A DNA stretch of 20,414 nt from Acinetobacter lanii (lineage in GTDB: Bacteria; Pseudomonadota; Gammaproteobacteria; Pseudomonadales; Moraxellaceae), in the NCBI RefSeq assembly GCF_011578285.1, contig NZ_CP049917.1, forward strand, positions 1 to 20,414, written 5' to 3'. Below the pieces are notes generated by a model. It worked only from the letters and a program-made list of their open reading frames with translations, did no database searches and was not told the origin of the DNA. A program made the translations under genes and the position numbers. Below are positions 18,601 through 20,414 of this stretch, piece by piece. Each line of letters begins with the position of its first letter. The first letter of the stretch is position 1.

Positions 18601-20414
18601 CAGTATCACTAATCACTGTACCGTTACGGTCTTCAGTGGTCGCAACTACTGTTAATTCACCATCCGCAAACTCAGTAGGTACTTGTGCTGTATAGCTGCC
18701 ATCTGTATTGACTGTGGTTTCTACAGTCGCTTCAACTGGCGCACCATTTTTGTCTTGACCGGTGATGGTCAAGGTTACCGTGCTGTTTGGTTCAACGTCA
18801 GTGGTTTGACCTGTGATCTGACCTTTCGTATCAACATCAACCGTGATCGTACCAGGTGTACGGTCTAAGCCACCTTGTTCTGGTGTTGCTGGATCTTGAT
18901 CAGTATCTGTTTTCAACAAATCATCAGTATCACTAATCACTGTACCGTTACGGTCTTCAGTGGTCGCAACTACTGTTAATTCACCATCCGCAAACTCAGT
19001 AGGTACTTGTGCTGTATAGCTGCCATCTGTATTGACTGTGGTTTCTACAGTCGCTTCAACTGGCGCACCATTTTTGTCTTGACCGGTGATGGTCAAGGTT
19101 ACCGTGCTGTTTGGTTCAACGTCAGTGGTTTGACCTGTGATCTGACCTTTCGTATCAACATCAACCGTGATCGTACCAGGTGTACGGTCTAAGCCACCTT
19201 GTTCTGGTGTTGCTGGATCTTGATCAGTATCTGTTTTCAACAAATCATCAGTATCACTAATCACTGTACCGTTACGGTCTTCAGTGGTCGCAACTACTGT
19301 TAATTCACCATCCGCAAACTCAGTAGGTACTTGTGCTGTATAGCTGCCATCTGTATTGACTGTGGTTTCTACAGTCGCTTCAACTGGCGCACCATTTTTG
19401 TCTTGACCGGTGATGGTCAAGGTTACCGTGCTGTTTGGTTCAACGTCAGTGGTTTGACCTGTGATCTGACCTTTCGTATCAACATCAACCGTGATCGTAC
19501 CAGGTGTACGGTCTAAGCCACCTTGTTCTGGTGTTGCTGGATCTTGATCAGTATCTGTTTTCAACAAATCATCAGTATCACTAATCACTGTACCGTTACG
19601 GTCTTCAGTGGTCGCAACTACTGTTAATTCACCATCCGCAAACTCAGTAGGTACTTGTGCTGTATAGCTGCCATCTGTATTGACTGTGGTTTCTACAGTC
19701 GCTTCAACTGGCGCACCATTTTTGTCTTGACCGGTGATGGTCAAGGTTACCGTGCTGTTTGGTTCAACGTCAGTGGTTTGACCTGTGATCTGACCTTTCG
19801 TATCAACATCAACCGTGATCGTACCAGGTGTACGGTCTAAGCCACCTTGTTCTGGTGTTGCTGGATCTTGATCAGTATCTGTTTTCAACAAATCATCAGT
19901 ATCACTAATCACTGTACCGTTACGGTCTTCAGTGGTCGCAACTACTGTTAATTCACCATCCGCAAACTCAGTAGGTACTTGTGCTGTATAGCTGCCATCT
20001 GTATTGACTGTGGTTTCTACAGTCGCTTCAACTGGCGCACCATTTTTGTCTTGACCGGTGATGGTCAAGGTTACCGTGCTGTTTGGTTCAACGTCAGTGG
20101 TTTGACCTGTGATCTGACCTTTCGTATCAACATCAACCGTGATCGTACCAGGTGTACGGTCTAAGCCACCTTGTTCTGGTGTTGCTGGATCTTGATCAGT
20201 ATCTGTTTTCAACAAATCATCAGTATCACTAATCACTGTACCGTTACGGTCTTCAGTGGTCGCAACTACTGTTAATTCACCATCCGCAAACTCAGTAGGT
20301 ACTTGTGCTGTATAGCTGCCATCTGTATTGACTGTGGTTTCTACAGTCGCTTCAACTGGCGCACCATTTTTGTCTTGACCGGTGATGGTCAAGGTTACCG
20401 TGCTGTTTGGTTCA
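1..20414 (-). CDS. Interior of a giant Ig-like-repeat surface adhesin (both ends missing, frame broken by indels)
   Basis: Seen: the minus strand encodes 63 copies of a 108-residue unit. Each has a beta-rich domain (motifs GQITGQTTDVEPNSTVTLTI, VNTDGSYTAQVP, FADGELTVVATTEDRNGTV) and then an Asp-rich linker (SDTDDLLKTDTDQDP, PEQGGLDRTPG). The unit has 25 Thr, 14 Asp and 7 Glu against 3 Lys and 2 Arg, and no Cys, His, Met or Trp. Known: 'EPNSTV...DGSYT...ADGELTVVATT' is typical of bacterial Ig-like domains that form the stalk of type 1-secreted RTX/Bap/LapA-class adhesins, which hold a cell to a surface or to other cells. Inferred: this is the extender part only; the membrane-retention, ligand-binding and RTX secretion modules would lie outside. 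No signal peptide, membrane segment, start or natural stop is visible. Scattered indels break the frame, probably through assembly error. Alternatives are a real pseudogene or another long Ig-repeat surface protein. The family call is fairly secure; the exact adhesin type is not. Confidence 0.85.
651..1919 (-). pseudogene. Adhesin repeats with a single-base loss in almost every unit
   Basis: Four units in which the frame survives only in short pieces: 1545-1919 (124 codons), 1222-1440 (72 codons) and 651-1094 (147 codons). Breaks seen are a missing G at 1573-1577 (the T run then reads as six T), a missing G at 1260-1263 (gaccgtgatgg for gaccggtgatgg), a missing A at 1093-1095 (ttcacaaat for ttcaacaaat) and an extra T at 656-661. 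Between the breaks the protein matches the 108-residue consensus exactly. Most breaks shorten a two- or three-base run by one, the usual form of long-read error. Confidence 0.6.
1879..2649 (-). CDS. Adhesin repeat block G: about 2.3 units
   Basis: Same repeat after the 4-bp insertion. Two intact domains are read; loss of a G at about 2000-2002 (accagtgtac where others have accaggtgtac) then shifts the frame. Loss of a T near 1921-1922 lies inside the out-of-frame tail. Confidence 0.55.
   Translation of the reverse strand: MITITVDVDTKGQITGQTTDVEPNSTVTLTITGQDKNGAPVEATVETTVNTDGSYTAQVPTEFADGELTVVATTEDRNGTVISDTDDLLKTDTDQDPATPEQGGLDRTPGTITVDVDTKGQITGQTTDVEPNSTVTLTITGQDKNGAPVEATVETTVNTDGSYTAQVPTEFADGELTVVATTEDRNGTVISDTDDLLKTDTDQDPATPEQGGLDRTLVRSRLMLIRKVRSQVKPLTLNQTARYLDHHRSRQKWCAS
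2630..3217 (-). CDS. Adhesin repeat block F: about 1.8 units
   Basis: Same repeat, in the frame following the 1-bp loss at 3275. It reads correctly to the linker and then ends out of frame (…PGDHDHG) at a 4-bp insertion at 2641-2648, where 'gatc' is doubled inside 'gtgatcgtacc'. Its left end overlaps block G by 20 bp in a different frame, an artefact of the shift. Confidence 0.6.
   Translation of the reverse strand: MTITGQDKNGAPVEATVETTVNTDGSYTAQVPTEFADGELTVVATTEDRNGTVISDTDDLLKTDTDQDPATPEQGGLDRTPGTITVDVDTKGQITGQTTDVEPNSTVTLTITGQDKNGAPVEATVETTVNTDGSYTAQVPTEFADGELTVVATTEDRNGTVISDTDDLLKTDTDQDPATPEQGGLDRTPGDHDHG
3220..13587 (-). CDS. Adhesin repeat block E: 32-unit uninterrupted core (3,455 codons)
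   Basis: This is the longest unbroken stretch and the best evidence that the array is a real coding sequence: over 10 kb of minus-strand frame with no stop, and every unit identical except one. The odd unit, at 7213-7227, has two balancing indels (loss of one base, gain of four) that turn DQDPATPEQ into DQDHTSNTEQ and keep the frame. The block ends at 3220 only because a T is missing at about 3275 (cgtacaac where other units have cgtatcaac). Codons end mostly in A or T. The two N-X-S/T sites per unit (NST and NGT) are common by chance in a Thr-rich protein. Confidence 0.85.
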   Translation of the reverse strand: MTITGQDKNGAPVEATVETTVNTDGSYTAQVPTEFADGELTVVATTEDRNGTVISDTDDLLKTDTDQDPATPEQGGLDRTPGTITVDVDTKGQITGQTTDVEPNSTVTLTITGQDKNGAPVEATVETTVNTDGSYTAQVPTEFADGELTVVATTEDRNGTVISDTDDLLKTDTDQDPATPEQGGLDRTPGTITVDVDTKGQITGQTTDVEPNSTVTLTITGQDKNGAPVEATVETTVNTDGSYTAQVPTEFADGELTVVATTEDRNGTVISDTDDLLKTDTDQDPATPEQGGLDRTPGTITVDVDTKGQITGQTTDVEPNSTVTLTITGQDKNGAPVEATVETTVNTDGSYTAQVPTEFADGELTVVATTEDRNGTVISDTDDLLKTDTDQDPATPEQGGLDRTPGTITVDVDTKGQITGQTTDVEPNSTVTLTITGQDKNGAPVEATVETTVNTDGSYTAQVPTEFADGELTVVATTEDRNGTVISDTDDLLKTDTDQDPATPEQGGLDRTPGTITVDVDTKGQITGQTTDVEPNSTVTLTITGQDKNGAPVEATVETTVNTDGSYTAQVPTEFADGELTVVATTEDRNGTVISDTDDLLKTDTDQDPATPEQGGLDRTPGTITVDVDTKGQITGQTTDVEPNSTVTLTITGQDKNGAPVEATVETTVNTDGSYTAQVPTEFADGELTVVATTEDRNGTVISDTDDLLKTDTDQDPATPEQGGLDRTPGTITVDVDTKGQITGQTTDVEPNSTVTLTITGQDKNGAPVEATVETTVNTDGSYTAQVPTEFADGELTVVATTEDRNGTVISDTDDLLKTDTDQDPATPEQGGLDRTPGTITVDVDTKGQITGQTTDVEPNSTVTLTITGQDKNGAPVEATVETTVNTDGSYTAQVPTEFADGELTVVATTEDRNGTVISDTDDLLKTDTDQDPATPEQGGLDRTPGTITVDVDTKGQITGQTTDVEPNSTVTLTITGQDKNGAPVEATVETTVNTDGSYTAQVPTEFADGELTVVATTEDRNGTVISDTDDLLKTDTDQDPATPEQGGLDRTPGTITVDVDTKGQITGQTTDVEPNSTVTLTITGQDKNGAPVEATVETTVNTDGSYTAQVPTEFADGELTVVATTEDRNGTVISDTDDLLKTDTDQDPATPEQGGLDRTPGTITVDVDTKGQITGQTTDVEPNSTVTLTITGQDKNGAPVEATVETTVNTDGSYTAQVPTEFADGELTVVATTEDRNGTVISDTDDLLKTDTDQDPATPEQGGLDRTPGTITVDVDTKGQITGQTTDVEPNSTVTLTITGQDKNGAPVEATVETTVNTDGSYTAQVPTEFADGELTVVATTEDRNGTVISDTDDLLKTDTDQDPATPEQGGLDRTPGTITVDVDTKGQITGQTTDVEPNSTVTLTITGQDKNGAPVEATVETTVNTDGSYTAQVPTEFADGELTVVATTEDRNGTVISDTDDLLKTDTDQDPATPEQGGLDRTPGTITVDVDTKGQITGQTTDVEPNSTVTLTITGQDKNGAPVEATVETTVNTDGSYTAQVPTEFADGELTVVATTEDRNGTVISDTDDLLKTDTDQDPATPEQGGLDRTPGTITVDVDTKGQITGQTTDVEPNSTVTLTITGQDKNGAPVEATVETTVNTDGSYTAQVPTEFADGELTVVATTEDRNGTVISDTDDLLKTDTDQDPATPEQGGLDRTPGTITVDVDTKGQITGQTTDVEPNSTVTLTITGQDKNGAPVEATVETTVNTDGSYTAQVPTEFADGELTVVATTEDRNGTVISDTDDLLKTDTDQDPATPEQGGLDRTPGTITVDVDTKGQITGQTTDVEPNSTVTLTITGQDKNGAPVEATVETTVNTDGSYTAQVPTEFADGELTVVATTEDRNGTVISDTDDLLKTDTDQDPATPEQGGLDRTPGTITVDVDTKGQITGQTTDVEPNSTVTLTITGQDKNGAPVEATVETTVNTDGSYTAQVPTEFADGELTVVATTEDRNGTVISDTDDLLKTDTDQDPATPEQGGLDRTPGTITVDVDTKGQITGQTTDVEPNSTVTLTITGQDKNGAPVEATVETTVNTDGSYTAQVPTEFADGELTVVATTEDRNGTVISDTDDLLKTDTDQDHTSNTEQGGLDRTPGTITVDVDTKGQITGQTTDVEPNSTVTLTITGQDKNGAPVEATVETTVNTDGSYTAQVPTEFADGELTVVATTEDRNGTVISDTDDLLKTDTDQDPATPEQGGLDRTPGTITVDVDTKGQITGQTTDVEPNSTVTLTITGQDKNGAPVEATVETTVNTDGSYTAQVPTEFADGELTVVATTEDRNGTVISDTDDLLKTDTDQDPATPEQGGLDRTPGTITVDVDTKGQITGQTTDVEPNSTVTLTITGQDKNGAPVEATVETTVNTDGSYTAQVPTEFADGELTVVATTEDRNGTVISDTDDLLKTDTDQDPATPEQGGLDRTPGTITVDVDTKGQITGQTTDVEPNSTVTLTITGQDKNGAPVEATVETTVNTDGSYTAQVPTEFADGELTVVATTEDRNGTVISDTDDLLKTDTDQDPATPEQGGLDRTPGTITVDVDTKGQITGQTTDVEPNSTVTLTITGQDKNGAPVEATVETTVNTDGSYTAQVPTEFADGELTVVATTEDRNGTVISDTDDLLKTDTDQDPATPEQGGLDRTPGTITVDVDTKGQITGQTTDVEPNSTVTLTITGQDKNGAPVEATVETTVNTDGSYTAQVPTEFADGELTVVATTEDRNGTVISDTDDLLKTDTDQDPATPEQGGLDRTPGTITVDVDTKGQITGQTTDVEPNSTVTLTITGQDKNGAPVEATVETTVNTDGSYTAQVPTEFADGELTVVATTEDRNGTVISDTDDLLKTDTDQDPATPEQGGLDRTPGTITVDVDTKGQITGQTTDVEPNSTVTLTITGQDKNGAPVEATVETTVNTDGSYTAQVPTEFADGELTVVATTEDRNGTVISDTDDLLKTDTDQDPATPEQGGLDRTPGTITVDVDTKGQITGQTTDVEPNSTVTLTITGQDKNGAPVEATVETTVNTDGSYTAQVPTEFADGELTVVATTEDRNGTVISDTDDLLKTDTDQDPATPEQGGLDRTPGTITVDVDTKGQITGQTTDVEPNSTVTLTITGQDKNGAPVEATVETTVNTDGSYTAQVPTEFADGELTVVATTEDRNGTVISDTDDLLKTDTDQDPATPEQGGLDRTPGTITVDVDTKGQITGQTTDVEPNSTVTLTITGQDKNGAPVEATVETTVNTDGSYTAQVPTEFADGELTVVATTEDRNGTVISDTDDLLKTDTDQDPATPEQGGLDRTPGTITVDVDTKGQITGQTTDVEPNSTVTLTITGQDKNGAPVEATVETTVNTDGSYTAQVPTEFADGELTVVATTEDRNGTVISDTDDLLKTDTDQDPATPEQGGLDRTPGTITVDVVRKVRSQVKPLTLNQTAR
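13590..15854 (-). CDS. Adhesin repeat block D: seven units
   Basis: Seven units read without change from the internal TTG near 15854. The frame is lost at the compound lesion at 13645-13671, giving an out-of-frame tail (…TLNQTAR) that stops at 13590. On the right this block is separated from fragment C by an extra A at 15933-15934. Both borders are indels, so the block has no biological start or stop of its own. Confidence 0.75.
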   Translation of the reverse strand: MTITGQDKNGAPVEATVETTVNTDGSYTAQVPTEFADGELTVVATTEDRNGTVISDTDDLLKTDTDQDPATPEQGGLDRTPGTITVDVDTKGQITGQTTDVEPNSTVTLTITGQDKNGAPVEATVETTVNTDGSYTAQVPTEFADGELTVVATTEDRNGTVISDTDDLLKTDTDQDPATPEQGGLDRTPGTITVDVDTKGQITGQTTDVEPNSTVTLTITGQDKNGAPVEATVETTVNTDGSYTAQVPTEFADGELTVVATTEDRNGTVISDTDDLLKTDTDQDPATPEQGGLDRTPGTITVDVDTKGQITGQTTDVEPNSTVTLTITGQDKNGAPVEATVETTVNTDGSYTAQVPTEFADGELTVVATTEDRNGTVISDTDDLLKTDTDQDPATPEQGGLDRTPGTITVDVDTKGQITGQTTDVEPNSTVTLTITGQDKNGAPVEATVETTVNTDGSYTAQVPTEFADGELTVVATTEDRNGTVISDTDDLLKTDTDQDPATPEQGGLDRTPGTITVDVDTKGQITGQTTDVEPNSTVTLTITGQDKNGAPVEATVETTVNTDGSYTAQVPTEFADGELTVVATTEDRNGTVISDTDDLLKTDTDQDPATPEQGGLDRTPGTITVDVDTKGQITGQTTDVEPNSTVTLTITGQDKNGAPVEATVETTVNTDGSYTAQVPTEFADGELTVVATTEDRNGTVISDTDDLLKTDTDQDPATPEQGGLDRTLYVRSRLMIRKVRSQVKPLTLNQTAR
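15948..16175 (-). pseudogene. Adhesin repeat fragment C in the damaged patch
   Basis: A 75-codon open piece of one repeat. Two opposite 1-bp indels (loss of A near 16050, gain of A near 16056) cancel each other and change LTVV to FNRV. A 3-bp loss near 16003-16006 removes one Asp, changing DTDDLLK to DTDLLK. A 1-bp loss at 15963-15966 then throws the reading out of frame into a short tail. Perfect units lie close on both sides, so this looks like a local patch of poor consensus in the same gene, not a separate gene. Confidence 0.6.
16383..17474 (-). CDS. Adhesin repeat block B: about 3.4 units, one in-frame 3-bp insertion
   Basis: This block continues the array in the frame left after the 17.51-kb shift. 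It carries one extra residue (DVVDTKG instead of DVDTKG) from a 3-bp gain of 'aac' at about 17205-17213, within 'atcaacatcaacc', which itself contains a short direct repeat. The block ends at 16383 because an extra A in the run at 16393-16397 shifts the frame; the last residues (…EFCGW) are out of frame. The apparent start is again an internal TTG. Confidence 0.7.
   Translation of the reverse strand: MTITGQDKNGAPVEATVETTVNTDGSYTAQVPTEFADGELTVVATTEDRNGTVISDTDDLLKTDTDQDPATPEQGGLDRTPGTITVDVVDTKGQITGQTTDVEPNSTVTLTITGQDKNGAPVEATVETTVNTDGSYTAQVPTEFADGELTVVATTEDRNGTVISDTDDLLKTDTDQDPATPEQGGLDRTPGTITVDVDTKGQITGQTTDVEPNSTVTLTITGQDKNGAPVEATVETTVNTDGSYTAQVPTEFADGELTVVATTEDRNGTVISDTDDLLKTDTDQDPATPEQGGLDRTPGTITVDVDTKGQITGQTTDVEPNSTVTLTITGQDKNGAPVEATVETTVNTDGSYTAQVPTEFCGW
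17477..20414 (-). CDS. Adhesin repeat block A: nine perfect units, runs off the right edge
   Basis: This is the most N-terminal part of the protein in the window. The frame is already open at the right edge and has no true start: the first possible initiator, near 20392, is an internal TTG (a Leu codon of the repeat). Reading leftwards there are nine units with no deviation. A 2-bp gain at 17511-17519 then shifts the frame, and translation ends in an out-of-frame tail (…TLNQTAR) at a stop near 17477. The stop is a product of the shift, not a natural C-terminus; the repeat continues immediately in another frame. Confidence 0.8.
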   Translation of the reverse strand, partial: EPNSTVTLTITGQDKNGAPVEATVETTVNTDGSYTAQVPTEFADGELTVVATTEDRNGTVISDTDDLLKTDTDQDPATPEQGGLDRTPGTITVDVDTKGQITGQTTDVEPNSTVTLTITGQDKNGAPVEATVETTVNTDGSYTAQVPTEFADGELTVVATTEDRNGTVISDTDDLLKTDTDQDPATPEQGGLDRTPGTITVDVDTKGQITGQTTDVEPNSTVTLTITGQDKNGAPVEATVETTVNTDGSYTAQVPTEFADGELTVVATTEDRNGTVISDTDDLLKTDTDQDPATPEQGGLDRTPGTITVDVDTKGQITGQTTDVEPNSTVTLTITGQDKNGAPVEATVETTVNTDGSYTAQVPTEFADGELTVVATTEDRNGTVISDTDDLLKTDTDQDPATPEQGGLDRTPGTITVDVDTKGQITGQTTDVEPNSTVTLTITGQDKNGAPVEATVETTVNTDGSYTAQVPTEFADGELTVVATTEDRNGTVISDTDDLLKTDTDQDPATPEQGGLDRTPGTITVDVDTKGQITGQTTDVEPNSTVTLTITGQDKNGAPVEATVETTVNTDGSYTAQVPTEFADGELTVVATTEDRNGTVISDTDDLLKTDTDQDPATPEQGGLDRTPGTITVDVDTKGQITGQTTDVEPNSTVTLTITGQDKNGAPVEATVETTVNTDGSYTAQVPTEFADGELTVVATTEDRNGTVISDTDDLLKTDTDQDPATPEQGGLDRTPGTITVDVDTKGQITGQTTDVEPNSTVTLTITGQDKNGAPVEATVETTVNTDGSYTAQVPTEFADGELTVVATTEDRNGTVISDTDDLLKTDTDQDPATPEQGGLDRTPGTITVDVDTKGQITGQTTDVEPNSTVTLTITGQDKNGAPVEATVETTVNTDGSYTAQVPTEFADGELTVVATTEDRNGTVISDTDDLLKTDTDQDPATPEQGGLDRTPGTITVDVDTKGQISTVKPLTLNQTAR

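Larger units (their letters stand above)
1..20414. repeat. Tandem array, 63 units of 324 bp (108 codons)
   Basis: Taking the unit to begin at 'aacgtcagtgg' on the + strand, the window starts at base 1 of a unit and ends at base 1 of a 64th. Unit starts include 1, 647, 1294, 1617, 1940, 2263, 2587, 2915, 3239, 7126, 13609, 15552, 15876, 16197, 17169 and 17496. Spacing is 324 bp except where an indel changes it. Summing all indels I could find gives a net +1 base, which accounts for the full 20,414 bp. I noticed no isolated substitution between units. The unit is a multiple of three, so copy-number change preserves the frame. The long homogeneous stretches (32 units at 3.3-13.6 kb, nine at 17.5-20.4 kb) imply very recent expansion, continual homogenisation by recombination, or an assembler repeating one consensus. 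Confidence 0.97.

Noticed and set aside
1..20414. CRISPR array or other repeat-spacer system
   Set aside because: The period is 324 bp with no variable spacers; the whole unit is conserved and codes for protein.
1..20414. Satellite DNA or a noncoding repeat
   Set aside because: The unit is a multiple of three, one frame stays open for over 10 kb, and its translation is a recognisable Ig-like domain.

Overview
The whole window is one near-perfect tandem array. A 324-bp unit (108 codons, 45.7% GC by hand count of the consensus) is repeated 63 times with no unique sequence at either edge. The coding strand is the minus strand. There the unit encodes a Thr/Asp-rich bacterial Ig-like (BIg) domain followed by an Asp-rich linker. 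The window is therefore the interior of one giant surface-adhesin gene of the type 1-secreted, RTX/Bap/LapA-like 'extender' kind. The start, the secretion and adhesion modules and the stop all lie outside. No other gene, RNA gene, mobile element, CRISPR, promoter or terminator is visible.

Layout, in + strand coordinates (the protein runs from right to left). 17.5-20.4 kb holds nine perfect units that run off the right edge. 16.4-17.5 kb is open, with one 3-bp in-frame insertion. 15.93-16.40 kb is a damaged patch with about seven indels. 13.67-15.93 kb is clean, and a complex lesion lies at 13,645-13,671. 3.28-13.64 kb is a 32-unit block, perfect except for one variant unit at 7.21 kb. 0-3.3 kb is increasingly damaged, with about 14 small indels in the first 2 kb. 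These indels cut the minus-strand frame into about ten pieces. I noticed no isolated base substitution in any unit; every departure is an indel or a compound indel. That pattern fits uncorrected long-read assembly error in an unpolishable repeat better than real gene decay, but the sequence alone cannot prove it.

Organism: the adhesin type, mid-40s GC and A/T-ending codons (CAA, GAA, TTA/TTG, ACA, GAT) suggest a gammaproteobacterium, for example Moraxellaceae (Acinetobacter/Psychrobacter) or a marine genus. This is a weak inference, because one repeat carries little taxonomic signal.

The best candidate for something notable is the array itself: at least 63 almost identical Ig-like domains (about 6,800 residues, roughly 0.7 MDa), comparable in design to the ~120-copy RII extender of the Marinomonas primoryensis ice-binding adhesin but with a different unit length and sequence. 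The main caution is that the window starts and ends at the same phase of the repeat, with 63 units almost exactly. This may mean it is a cycle or collapsed path in an assembly graph, so the true copy number is unknown.
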